From Aurantimonas sp. 22II-16-19i (GTDB lineage: Bacteria; Pseudomonadota; Alphaproteobacteria; Rhizobiales; Rhizobiaceae), in the NCBI RefSeq assembly GCF_002088275.1, contig NZ_AQQS01000038.1, positions 1 through 56,488 of the forward strand: a DNA stretch of 56,488 nucleotides, in the 5' to 3' direction. Both the position numbers and the translations under genes were made by a program. A model generated the notes under the pieces. It made no database searches. It was not told the origin of the DNA and saw only the letters and a list, made by a program, of their open reading frames with translations. This document shows, piece by piece, positions 26,599 through 36,560 of this stretch. Positions within the stretch are counted from its first letter, which is position 1. Every line of letters begins with the position of its first letter.

Positions 26599-27045
26599 AT
26601 GGGAGGCCTGATTGACCAAGACGACCGACGTCTCGTTTCCAACCGCCTGATTCGGGCGGCCACGGCTCTCGGACGCGTGACATCGCGGGTCCACAAGCGC
26701 GAGCAGGGGCTGACCTCGCCGGAATTCGCCGTGCTGCTGGCGCTCGGCAGCGAACGCGCCAAGCTGACCTCGTCGCACATCGTGGACCTGACGGCGATGG
26801 ACAAGACCAAGGTCAGCCGGGCGGTCGCCTCGCTCGACCAGCGGGGCTGGGTCTCGCGGGAGCGGGCGACCTCGGACCGGCGCTTCGAATATCTGACGCT
26901 CACCGAAGACGGCAGGGCCGCGCTCAACCATCTCCTGCCCAAGATCATCGAGGCCGAAGTTGCGGTCCTGAAGAACCTGTCAGAGGATGAGAGGCTCGGA
27001 CTGGAGGCCGGGCTGAAGGGGCTCGACAGGGCGATCAGCCACTGA
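26599..27045 (+). CDS. MarR-family transcriptional regulator
   Basis: A 148-residue winged helix-turn-helix dimer. LTSPEFAVLLALGSERAKLT leads into SSHIVDLTAMDKTKVSRAVA (recognition helix) and the wing RATSDRRFEYLTLTEDGRAA; helices at both ends should form the dimer interface. The ATG at 26599 has AAGGGG eight bases upstream. It is divergent from acpXL, 376 bases away, so it may regulate itself and perhaps the lipid A operon. The ligand is unknown. A terminator shared with the Liv genes follows. Confidence 0.88.
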   Translation: MGGLIDQDDRRLVSNRLIRAATALGRVTSRVHKREQGLTSPEFAVLLALGSERAKLTSSHIVDLTAMDKTKVSRAVASLDQRGWVSRERATSDRRFEYLTLTEDGRAALNHLLPKIIEAEVAVLKNLSEDERLGLEAGLKGLDRAISH

Positions 27046-27212
27046 CGGGCAGGGCGTGCGTCGTCGAATGCCGGGTCGGCGTGCAACGGCCGTGCCTGGA
27101 GAGCCGCGAATCGCCATGACCGCGCTGCGCAACGTCGCGCGAGCCCACCGCCCGCCATGCGCTTCGGGTACAACCCGCCATGCGGTCCGAGTACAAGCGG
27201 TTCGGGTACAAA

Positions 27213-27247
27213 GGAAAGGCCGCAGTCGATCCGACGCGGCCTTTTCC
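27213..27247. terminator. bidirectional intrinsic terminator between marR and livK
   Basis: GGAAAGGCCGC (27213-27223) pairs with GCGGCCTTTTCC (27236-27247), a 9-bp perfect core with a 12-base loop. It has T-runs in the right arm and A-runs in the left arm, so it can end both convergent transcripts. Just upstream, TTCGGGTACA occurs twice (27164 and 27201). Confidence 0.7.
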
Positions 27248-27300
27248 GTTTCATGTGCCGATGTGCCGGGGCGGAGCCGGTTGCCCGGCCCCGCCGCCAG

Positions 27301-27354
27301 TCTCGGTCCAACTGGCTAGTTCAGCTGGCTCGGTTCAACCGGCTCAGTTCAGCT
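27301..27354. repeat. degenerate 13-14-bp tandem repeat at the livK 3' end
   Basis: Four consecutive units: TCTCGGTCCAACT, GGCTAGTTCAGCT, GGCTCGGTTCAACC, GGCTCAGTTCAGCT. The last unit covers the final codons and stop of livK (AQLN). It probably arose by slippage duplication of the gene end. Confidence 0.55.
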
Positions 27355-28441
27355 GGGCGTACTTGCCGTCTTTCCATTCGTACATGACGTAGCCCGGCAG
27401 GGTGACGTCGCCCTTGTCGTCGAACTCGAGCGAGCCGATGACGGTGTCGAAGGTGCCTTCGTCGAGCGCCTTGACGATCGGGTCGTAGTCGGTCGAGCCG
27501 GCCTTGTTGGCCGCATCGGCCCAGGCCTGGATGGCGGCATAGGTGTAGAGGACGTAGCCCTCGGCGGTCTTGCCTTCCACCTCGAGCGCCTCGACGACGG
27601 GCTTGGCTTCCGCGTTCTGGCGCGGATCGGGCGAGAAGGTCATCAGCGTGCCGGCGCCGGCATCGCCGGTGATCGCCCAGTACTCGTCGGTGACCAGCGC
27701 GTCGCCGGACATGATCGTCGTGTCCATGCCCTGTTCGCGCATCTGGCGCGCCATCAGGCCGGCTTCGGTGTGGTAGCCGCCGATATAGACGAGGGTGACG
27801 CCCGCCTGCTTCATCTTGGTGACGAGCGAGGTGTAGTCCTTCTCGCCGGCCGTGTAGGCCTCGGTCAGGACCGGCTTGCCGCCGGCTTCCTCGAAGAACT
27901 TCTGGGTCTGGTCGGCGAGGCCCTTACCGTAGGCCGTCTTGTCGTTGATGATCGCGACCTTGGCGTCGGGGAAGTTCTTGGCGATGTAGTTGCCGGCGAC
28001 TTCGCCCTGCTGGTCGTCGCGGCCGCAGACGCGGAACACGCCGTCGCCCGGACGCTTGTCGGTGAAGTCCGGATTGGTCGAGGCCGGCGAGATCTGGACG
28101 ATCTGCTCGTCGGCATAGACCTGGCTGGCCGGGATCGAGGAACCCGAGCAGAAATGGCCGGCGACGAAGGTCACGCCCTCGCCGGCGAAGCTGTTGGCGA
28201 CCGCGACGGCCTGCTTGGGGTCGCAGGCATCGTCGCCGACGGACAGCTTCAGCATCTCGCCGTTGACGCCGCCCTTGGCGTTGATGTCCTTCACCGCCTG
28301 CTCTGCGCCGATCTTCAGCTGTTCGCCGAAGCTTGCATACTGGCCGGTCATCGGACCGGCGACGCCGATCGTGATGTCGGCAAAGGCTGCGCCCGCGAAG
28401 ACGAGATTGAGCGCCGCGCCTAAAAGAAGTGCCTTCTTCAT
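27344..28441 (-). CDS. livK: branched-chain amino acid ABC transporter, periplasmic binding protein
   Basis: A 365-residue exported receptor. The signal peptide KKALLLGAALNLVFAGAAFA is followed by DITIGVAGPMTGQYASFGEQ, the standard Leu/Ile/Val-binding opening. GHFCSGSSIPASQVYADE and ISPASTNPDFT are typical of the ligand-binding lobe. It delivers leucine, isoleucine, valine or related amino acids to LivHM. GGGAAGG precedes the ATG. It is the last gene of the liv set, 143 bases after the DUF6867 gene. An inverted repeat CAGGTAG/CTACCTG (28488-28511) in that gap may set its higher expression. Confidence 0.93.
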   Translation of the reverse strand: MKKALLLGAALNLVFAGAAFADITIGVAGPMTGQYASFGEQLKIGAEQAVKDINAKGGVNGEMLKLSVGDDACDPKQAVAVANSFAGEGVTFVAGHFCSGSSIPASQVYADEQIVQISPASTNPDFTDKRPGDGVFRVCGRDDQQGEVAGNYIAKNFPDAKVAIINDKTAYGKGLADQTQKFFEEAGGKPVLTEAYTAGEKDYTSLVTKMKQAGVTLVYIGGYHTEAGLMARQMREQGMDTTIMSGDALVTDEYWAITGDAGAGTLMTFSPDPRQNAEAKPVVEALEVEGKTAEGYVLYTYAAIQAWADAANKAGSTDYDPIVKALDEGTFDTVIGSLEFDDKGDVTLPGYVMYEWKDGKYAQLN

Positions 28442-28584
28442 ACGAACCTTCCCTGTGTTGAACGACTTTGCGACGAGACCGCCGCACCAGGTAGCGACCT
28501 CCCCCTACCTGACGGGGATTAAAGCCCGGAACGCTCCGTCATGGAAGCGTAACAAGCCAAAAAACCTCAGCTTTTTCCGACGAG

Positions 28585-28937
28585 TCAGCTCGAGACTCGA
28601 TCGAGGAAGCCGTATTGCCTGGCCATCTGCCGGTTCCTGACGAAGATGCGTCCGGCCGCAGCGATGGCAGCCAGCACGACATAGTCGACGACGGCATAGT
28701 ATAACCCGGTCCCGAAGTGCGAAAGCGGCAAGAAGAACGTGCCGTTGAACAGGCTGAAATGGATGAAGCGGACCGCGATCGTCAAAAGCAGGAGATAGAA
28801 GGCAAGGAGGCCCCAGCCGCTCCAGGTCAGCGCCGTCGAGCGGCCGATCATCCAGGCGCCGCCGCCGCCGAGGATCACGGTGACGAAGAGGAACTCGGCG
28901 ATGGCGACTTCCCACAAGAGGCCCATTTCCGGCGTCA

Positions 28938-28938
<1 letters not shown>
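28585..28938 (-). CDS. small DUF6867-like membrane protein of the liv operon
   Basis: A 117-residue protein with three or four hydrophobic helices (AIAEFLFVTVILGGGGAWMI, LLAFYLLLLTIAVRFIHFSL, YYAVVDYVVLAAIAAAG) and a basic C-terminus. It resembles the uncharacterised DUF6867 proteins that sit between livF and livK in Rhizobiales. Its ATG shares one base with the livF stop (TGATG), so it is co-translated with the transporter. An accessory or assembly role is inferred from position only. Confidence 0.75.
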
Positions 28939-29692
<754 letters not shown>

Positions 29693-29696
<4 letters not shown>

Positions 29697-30652
29697 CGGG
29701 TTCCTCCCTCGGCGGATGCGCGCGCGGCGCTCACCTCGAGATCGCGTTCGACCTCCTCCACTTCCTCGTCGTCGACGCCGAGATAGGCGGCGATGACCTT
29801 GGGATCGCTGCGCACCTCGGCGGCGGTGCCGTCGGAGATCTTCTTGCCGTAGTCGAGAACGACGATGTGGTCGGAGATCTCCATGACGACGCCCATGTCG
29901 TGCTCGATCAGGAGAACGGAGACGCCGTGATCGTTGCGGATGGATTTCAGAAGACCGTTGAGTTCGGCCGATTCGCGCGGGTTGAGGCCGGCCGCCGGCT
30001 CGTCGAGGCACAGCAGCACCGGGTCCGTGCACAGCGCCCGGGCGATCTCCAGCCGCCGCTGGTCGCCATAGGGAAGGTCCGCCGCCGGATCGTCCGCCCG
30101 GTCGAGGAGATCGACCCGGCGCAGCCATTCGACCGCCAGATCCTGGGCCGCCTTGGCCGCGCGGCGATAGCCGGGCAGGCCGAGAAGGCCGGCGATGGAG
30201 TAGCCGGAGGCGCGCATCAGCTTGTTGTGCTGGGCGACGAGCAGGTTCTCCAGAACGGTCATGCCGCCGAACAGGCGGATGTTCTGGAAGGTGCGGGCGA
30301 CGCCGGCGACTTCGGTGATCTTGAAGTCGGCCATACGCTCCAGCAGGAACACCGCCTTGTCGGCGTCCTCGCTGTACTGCTTGCCGCTCTTCGTCAGGTC
30401 GCCGATCGCCTGCGACGAGACGCCGTGTTTGCGGCGGAGCGCGATGCGCCCCTCGGTCGGCTTGTAGAAGCCGGTGACGCAGTTGAACACGGTGGTCTTG
30501 CCGGCGCCGTTCGGGCCGATCAGGGCGGTGATGTCGCCCCGCCCGACGTCGAAGGACAGGTCGTCCACGGCGACGAGGCCGCCGAAGCGCATCGTCAGGT
30601 GCTCGACGGACAGGACCGGATCGGCCGCCCAGTTGCGGTTTTCGTTCAGCAT
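29693..30652 (-). CDS. livG: branched-chain amino acid ABC transporter ATPase LivG
   Basis: A 319-residue ATPase partner of LivF. It has Walker A GPNGAGKTTVFNCVTGFYKP, the LivG-type ARTFQNIRLFGGMTVLEN, signature LPYGDQRRLEIARAL and Walker B LLCLDEPAAGLNP. It is longer than E. coli LivG because of an insert after the first strands (RRKHGVSSQAIGDLTKSGKQ) and an acidic C-terminal tail (DDEEVEEVERDLEV). Both extensions are common in Rhizobiales. The ATG shares one base with the livM stop (TGATG). Confidence 0.94.
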
Positions 30653-32109
30653 CAGTGACCCTCGCCCTGTGCGACGAGATCGGCGCCGATCGTCTTCTTT
30701 TCCTTGTAGACCGCCGATGGCGAGCGGGTGGAGACGAGACCGCGCGGCTTCCACACCATGATCACCACCATCGCGAGGCCGAAGATCAGCATGCGATACT
30801 GGGTCGGATCGAAGCCGGCGCCGAAGATCGCCTGCAGCCCGGTGAGGTTGCGCAGGAGCTCGATGCCGCCGATCATCACCACCGAGGCGATGACGACGCC
30901 GAGCTGCGAGCCGAGCCCCCCCAGCACCACGATGGCGAGGATGATCGCCGATTCGATGAAGGTGAAGCTCTCCGGCGAGATGAAGCCCTGGCGGGTGGCG
31001 AAGAACGAGCCGGCGAAGCCGCCGAACATCGCGCCCGTGGCGAATGCGGTGAGCTTGACGTTGACGGTGTTGATGCCGAGCGACCGGCAGGCGATCTCGT
31101 CCTCGCGCAGGGCTTCCCAGGCCCGTCCGACCGGCAGCTTGCGCATCCGCATGGTGACGAAGTTGGTCAGGAGCGCCAGCGCCAGGATGATGTAGTAGAG
31201 GAAGACGAAGCGCTGGATCGAGGAATATTCCAGCCCGAAGAAGTCCGAGAACGACCCTTCGCCGCGGGAGAATTCGAGGCCGAAGAGGGTGGGCTTCGGG
31301 ATGCCGAGGATGCCGTTCGGCCCGCCGGTGAAATCGTACCAGTTGAGGAGGACGACCCGGATGATCTCGCCGAAGGCGAGCGTCACGATGGCGAGATAGT
31401 CGCCGCGAAGACGCAGCACCGGAAAGCCCAGCACGATGCCCCACATCGCCGCGAACAGCCCGGCCATCGGCAGGCAGACCCAGAAGCCCAGGTCGAAATT
31501 GGTGGCGAGCAGCGCGAAGGAATAGGCGCCGACGGCATAGAAGGCGACATAGCCGAGGTCGAGCAGACCGGCGAGGCCGACGACGATGTTGAGGCCCCAG
31601 CCGAGCATCACATAGGTGAGGATGAGGATCGCGAGGTCGAGGAGATAGCGGTTCTGGCTGGGCAGGAAGGTCGAGAGCAGGAAGGGCAGGGTGAAGGCGA
31701 CCAAAAGCAGCGCCACGCCGACGATCTTGCCGAGCCGCAGTTTCGTGGTGGCGGCGGCGACCTTCTTCCAGCCGCCGATGCTCGGGCGTTCGCCGCCGAA
31801 GACGAAGTAGGACAGGAGGAAGCGCGCCGCGAAGGCGACGGCGATCCACTTCAGCCAGAGGGCGATGTTGCCGGTCAGCGCCAGGCCGCCGACGGCGATG
31901 TCGGTCGAGAAGGCGAAGAAGAACACCGTCAGGACGGCGACGAGGGCGGCGGTGATCGCCGCTTCCTTGAGCGAGCGGACGAGGCGGGTGTCTTCGGTGG
32001 GGGCCTCGACGAAGGGTGGTTCGCCGCGCATGGCGTCGCGGCGGTCCTCGGAGAGGCGCTCGGCGCCTTCCGGGCGGTTGGCGCTGGCGGAGCTTGTCGT
32101 GTCTGTCAT
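30652..32109 (-). CDS. livM: branched-chain amino acid ABC transporter permease LivM
   Basis: A 485-residue inner-membrane permease. The first 50 or so residues are hydrophilic ([20 protein letters not shown]). About ten membrane helices follow, including [20 protein letters not shown], which carries the conserved family motif, and the EAA-like loop [20 protein letters not shown]. It forms the channel with LivH. It starts four bases after the livH stop. The N-terminal extension is longer than in E. coli LivM but usual in alphaproteobacteria. Confidence 0.93.
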   Translation of the reverse strand: MTDTTSSASANRPEGAERLSEDRRDAMRGEPPFVEAPTEDTRLVRSLKEAAITAALVAVLTVFFFAFSTDIAVGGLALTGNIALWLKWIAVAFAARFLLSYFVFGGERPSIGGWKKVAAATTKLRLGKIVGVALLLVAFTLPFLLSTFLPSQNRYLLDLAILILTYVMLGWGLNIVVGLAGLLDLGYVAFYAVGAYSFALLATNFDLGFWVCLPMAGLFAAMWGIVLGFPVLRLRGDYLAIVTLAFGEIIRVVLLNWYDFTGGPNGILGIPKPTLFGLEFSRGEGSFSDFFGLEYSSIQRFVFLYYIILALALLTNFVTMRMRKLPVGRAWEALREDEIACRSLGINTVNVKLTAFATGAMFGGFAGSFFATRQGFISPESFTFIESAIILAIVVLGGLGSQLGVVIASVVMIGGIELLRNLTGLQAIFGAGFDPTQYRMLIFGLAMVVIMVWKPRGLVSTRSPSAVYKEKKTIGADLVAQGEGH

Positions 32110-32113
32110 GTCT

Positions 32114-33031
<918 letters not shown>

Positions 33032-33544
33032 CGACCGCCTTTGTGCCGGTTCTTCTTGATCAGGGCGAGCGGCGCGGCATCGTTCGTCAGGAGCGCCGCG
33101 TCCGTGTGCATGATGAATTCCATGGCAGCCATGCGCGTGGCAAGTCTTGGCTGTGAAAAAAGTCGGCGCTCGTCGTTGCTGCACTGCAATGTTGCACCGG
33201 CTGCCCGGCATCCGCCTCATGGGGGCCTGCGGCGGGACGCCGACCTGCTGCCATGTTCTGAAGAAATGGCAATGAATCCAGAGCGTTGACAAGTTTCGAA
33301 TGGGCTCGTCCGGGCTGGAGCCCGGGGCCGACGGCAATGGAAGATCCGTCCGGCAAAGGGGCGAGACCGGCGGCGTTTCCGGCGCCGGGGCCGGTTGCCG
33401 GAACGGGGGCTAGACGAAAGTCGCAGAGAGCCAAAGTTCCGAAACGGTCCACACGATCGCCGAAGGCATCGATCGAGGCCGACCGGGAATTCGCCTTGCC
33501 ATGCCGCGTCCGGCAGTGAGGCCACGTGAAAGAGGAAGTTCAGA
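33032..33544. other. divergent control region between livH and the DUF3309 gene
   Basis: 513 bases without a supported gene. The half next to livH is relatively AT-rich (33100-33300) and should hold the liv promoter. The half next to DUF3309 is GC-rich with several GCCGG-type short inverted repeats. No clear -35/-10 pair stands out. Confidence 0.5.
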
Positions 33545-33718
33545 ATGATCGTTGGATACGGACCGATCATCGTCGTCATCGTGTTTCTGGCGCTGATCGC
33601 GGTGATGCCGGCATGGCCCTACTCGCGGCAGTGGGGCTATCGCCCGACGATGGTTCTGGGGATCGTCTTCCTGTTGATGGCGGTCTTCGTCGCGATCGGC
33701 GGATTCGGGCCGGCATGA
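33545..33718 (+). CDS. DUF3309 small membrane protein
   Basis: A 57-residue hydrophobic protein with two predicted membrane helices (PIIVVIVFLALIAVMP and VLGIVFLLMAVFVAIGG). They are joined by AWPYSRQWGYRPT, the hallmark loop of DUF3309 (WPYSRxWGYxP). The family is common in Rhizobiales and has no known function. AGAGGAAG lies seven bases before the ATG, so the start is clear. Confidence 0.85.
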   Translation: MIVGYGPIIVVIVFLALIAVMPAWPYSRQWGYRPTMVLGIVFLLMAVFVAIGGFGPA

Positions 33719-33922
33719 CGGCCATCGCCGCGCCCTGCCGAAAAACCGGAATGATGACATGGCCGCTGATCCCCGCCGGATGCAGCGGACGACCGTAGCG
33801 GCGACCCTGGAACCCGCTGCGAGTAACGGCCGGGCCGGTCGGTCCGGGTTCTGCGTCGCGGGAACGCAATTCGCGTTCAAAGGTTTGTGATGGATTATAA
33901 GTCTGTCTGAAGGAATTCCAGC
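33719..33922. other. gap between the DUF3309 copies
   Basis: 204 bases with no supported gene. The last 30 bases (AAAGGTTTGTGATGGATTATAAG and onward) are AT-rich and could hold a promoter for the second copy. Confidence 0.4.
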
Positions 33923-34081
33923 AAGAGCCTCGACACGATCCTCATCGTCATCCTGCTGCTGGTCTGCGCCCTGCCGACCTGGGGCTGTTCGGGCGGCTGG
34001 GGTTATGGCCCGTCGCGCATCCTCGGGCTGGTGCTTGTCGCCGTCCCCGTCCTGCTCGTGCTCGTGCTCGGGCGGATCTGA
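33923..34081 (+). pseudogene. second DUF3309 copy without a start codon
   Basis: Starting at 33926, a 51-codon frame reads SLDTILIVILLLVCALPTW and continues to LVLVLGRI before TGA at 34079-34081. This is DUF3309 along its whole length. The codon that should be ATG is AAG (33923-33925), and no ATG, GTG or TTG occurs between the in-frame TGA at 33908 and the middle of the gene. AAGGA (33910-33914) sits eight bases before the AAG, exactly where a ribosome binding site belongs. The family loop WPYSR has changed to WGCSG. I read this as recent inactivation of a paralogue of the gene at 33545. Confidence 0.7.
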
Positions 34082-34124
34082 TTCCTGCGCATCGCCGGCG
34101 GTTTACGGTTGAGTGCAGGAGCGG

Positions 34125-34321
34125 AAGCCGGTTGCCGGCGGGAATAACGGAGAGACCGGAAGAAAAAGCCGAAGTCTCCTCCTCTGGTGTTCCTCTGGCT
34201 GCGCCAACCGCTACCGGCTTGCCGGCAATGGTTAGGCCGCCGAATGGCGCACGCTTGACAGCCCGGCGTCTAACGACACGCTATGGAGAGGCCCGCGGAC
34301 GATCGTTCGCGGGCCTTTTTT
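34125..34321 (+). ncRNA. candidate small RNA ending at an orphan terminator
   Basis: A strong terminator (34290-34321) ends a stretch that contains no coding frame with a ribosome binding site. Upstream, GCCGGTTGCCGGC (near 34128) and CTTGCCGGCAA (near 34215) can pair with each other. The region would fit a structured transcript of 150-200 bases, but I recognise no known RNA family and see no certain promoter. It could equally be a long 3' tail of the DUF3309 transcript. Confidence 0.25.
34290..34321 (+). terminator. intrinsic terminator with no obvious gene before it
   Basis: GGCCCGCG (34290-34297) pairs with CGCGGGCC (34308-34315). The 10-base middle (GACGATCGTT) can pair further, and six T follow. 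It lies 209 bases after the last DUF3309 codon and 154 bases before the cytochrome gene. Confidence 0.8.
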
Positions 34322-34475
34322 CTTCCTCCGATCCACAGCTGCTTTCACAAGAGCCCGAGCAAAGCCGCCACGCTGATGTGAAGGATCGCCGCGGTGAAGC
34401 CGGTTGACGCATGGCTACGCATTGCGGACGTTGCGAGCCGTTCGAAGCCGGAAATTGCGGAGCCGAAACCGTCCC

Positions 34476-35420
34476 ATGCTCAACAACATCCTGATCGGCG
34501 TCTTCGTCGTGGTGCTGGCAGGGGCGGGAGGGTTCAAGCTCTTGACCCTGCCCCAGCGGCTGGGTCCCGACCAGATCGCGGCGGAGGGCAGCGGCGACGC
34601 TGTGCGGGGCGAGCGGATCTTCTGGGCCGGCGGCTGCGTCTCCTGCCATGCGCCCTCCAGGGCCGAGGGCGAGGACGGGCTGAGGCTTGCCGGCGGCGAT
34701 CCGCTGAAGACCGATTTCGGCATCTTCCATGGGCCGAACATCTCGCCGCATCCCGATGACGGGATCGGCGGGTGGTCGCTCGCCGACTTCGCCAACGCGC
34801 TCCAGCGCGGCGTCGATCCAGAGGGGCGCCACCTCTATCCGGCCTTCCCCTACACCTCCTATGTGCGGATGACGAAGGAGGACGTCGCCGACCTCTTCGC
34901 CTATCTGAAGACGCTGCCGCCGGTGGCCGGCAAGGCTCCGGCGAACGAGCTGACCTTTCCGTTCAACATCCGTCCGGCCGTCGGCCTGTGGAAGCTCGCC
35001 TTTCTCGGCGACGGCTCGCCCGTCGCCGACCTGCCGGCCGATGCCTCCGAAGCCGCCCATGCCGGCCGATACCTGGTCGAGGGGCCCGGCCATTGCGGCG
35101 AATGCCACACGCCGCGCGGCTTCGCCGGGGCCGGCGGCCTCGAGACCGGCGAATGGCTGGCGGGCGCGCCGAACCCCGAGGGCCGGGGCCGCGTGCCGAA
35201 CATCACGCCGGCCAAAGCCGGCATCGGCTCCTGGTCGGAGAAAGACATCGCCTACTATCTCGAAAGCGGCTTCACGCCGGATTTCGATTCCGTCGGCGGG
35301 CCGATGGTCGAGGTGCAGGAGAACATGGCGAAGCTGACCGATGAGGATCGCGCGGCGATCGCCGCCTATCTGAAGGCGGTCCCGCCCCGCGGCGACGGCG
35401 AGGCCGCGGCCGAGCGGTGA
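34476..35420 (+). CDS. membrane-anchored diheme cytochrome c
   Basis: A 314-residue protein with an uncleaved or lipid-facing N-terminal helix (NILIGVFVVVLAGAGGFKLL) and two class I cytochrome c domains. The heme sites are GGCVSCHAP (residues about 52-60) and GHCGECHTP (about 207-215). Distal Met ligands are likely in SYVRMTKEDV and GPMVEVQENM. This is the arrangement of cytochrome subunits of alcohol/aldehyde-type dehydrogenases, which pass electrons from a periplasmic dehydrogenase to the respiratory chain. No dehydrogenase subunit lies next to it. The start at 34476 places the anchor first, but the ribosome binding site is weak (GGAG, 13 bases away). Confidence 0.85.
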   Translation: MLNNILIGVFVVVLAGAGGFKLLTLPQRLGPDQIAAEGSGDAVRGERIFWAGGCVSCHAPSRAEGEDGLRLAGGDPLKTDFGIFHGPNISPHPDDGIGGWSLADFANALQRGVDPEGRHLYPAFPYTSYVRMTKEDVADLFAYLKTLPPVAGKAPANELTFPFNIRPAVGLWKLAFLGDGSPVADLPADASEAAHAGRYLVEGPGHCGECHTPRGFAGAGGLETGEWLAGAPNPEGRGRVPNITPAKAGIGSWSEKDIAYYLESGFTPDFDSVGGPMVEVQENMAKLTDEDRAAIAAYLKAVPPRGDGEAAAER

Positions 35421-35478
35421 CCTTTGCCCGGCCTTTCGGTCGGCCTCGGGCCGACGTCGGCTCTCCGCCTGCCCTTCG

Positions 35479-36333
35479 TCAGATCGCCGTCTTCAGCGCT
35501 TCCTCGATGTAGATCTCGCGCAGCCTCCCGGCGATCTCGCCCGGACGGCCGTCGCCGATCGGCTGGCCGTCGATCTCCACCACCGGCAGGACGAAGCTGG
35601 AGGCGGAGGTGATGAAGGCCTCGCGCGCGGCGAGCGCTTCCTCGACGGTGAAGGCCCGTTCCTCGATGGCAATCCCGGCTTCCCCGGCCAGCCGCAATAC
35701 GGCGGTGCGGGTGATGCCCGGCAGGATCGCGTGGGACAGGGGGCGGGTGATCAGCCGGCCGGAGGCGTCGACGATATAGGCGTTGTTGGACGAGCCTTCG
35801 GTGACGCGGCCGTCCTCCACCAGCCATGCGTCGTCGGCGCCGCGACGCTTCGCCTCGGTCTTCGCCATCGACGAATAGAGCAGCTGCACGGTCTTGATGT
35901 CCCGGCGCGCCCAGCGCAGATCGGGCACCGTCACGACCCGAAGGCCGGTCCGGGCCGCGGGCTTGTCGCGCAGGCTGCCCGCCTGGGTGAACAGGACGAG
36001 GGAGGGCGGCGTGTCCTCCGGCGGGAACAGGAAGTCCCGGTCGGCGACACCGCGCGTCACCTGCATGTAGACCGCCCCCTCGGCCAGCTGGTTGCGGGCG
36101 AGCAGTTCGCGGTGGATGGCCAGGAGTGCGGTCTCGTCCGCCGGGGCCGGCATGGACAGTTCTCCCAGCGAGCGGGCGAGCCGCGCCATGTGGCCGGCAA
36201 AGTCGATGAGCTTGCCGTCGAGGACGCTGACCACCTCGTAGACGCCGTCGGCAAAGAGAAAGCCGCGATCGAAGATCGAGATCCTGCCCTCGTCCTCCGG
36301 GCAGAAGACGCCGTTCACATAGACCGTCCGCAT
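35479..36333 (-). CDS. dat: D-amino-acid aminotransferase (class IV PLP enzyme)
   Basis: Transfers the amino group between D-amino acids and 2-oxo acids, for example D-alanine and 2-oxoglutarate to D-glutamate for peptidoglycan. The 284 residues match fold type IV throughout. They include YVNGVFCPEDEGRISIFDRG, FADGVYEVV, the PLP-lysine segment RRDIKTVQLLYSSMAKTEA, and EGSSNNAYIVDASG. PLSHAILPGITRTAVL follows. The start is the ATG at 36333, preceded by GAGGGA; an in-frame TTG lies two codons earlier. It is convergent with the cytochrome gene. The D-specific assignment rests on overall pattern; a branched-chain or aminodeoxychorismate role is less likely. Confidence 0.85.
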   Translation of the reverse strand: MRTVYVNGVFCPEDEGRISIFDRGFLFADGVYEVVSVLDGKLIDFAGHMARLARSLGELSMPAPADETALLAIHRELLARNQLAEGAVYMQVTRGVADRDFLFPPEDTPPSLVLFTQAGSLRDKPAARTGLRVVTVPDLRWARRDIKTVQLLYSSMAKTEAKRRGADDAWLVEDGRVTEGSSNNAYIVDASGRLITRPLSHAILPGITRTAVLRLAGEAGIAIEERAFTVEEALAAREAFITSASSFVLPVVEIDGQPIGDGRPGEIAGRLREIYIEEALKTAI

Positions 36334-36560
36334 CGCCAATCCCTCGCGTCAGCGTTTCGCTCGCGGCGCGGTATAGACCCTGACGCGGCGCCGGGGGAGC
36401 GAAATGTTCACGGCCCTCACCCGGACCCGTTCGGTCCCCTCCCGGTCCCGGCCAGCTTCCCGTCGCGCCTGCCCGGCCGGATCCTGAGGCTCGGGCCGAC
36501 CCGAACCCGTCAGCCTCGCGGACTGATCCAGTTTTACGAAAGCTTCACGAGACCGGCCGC

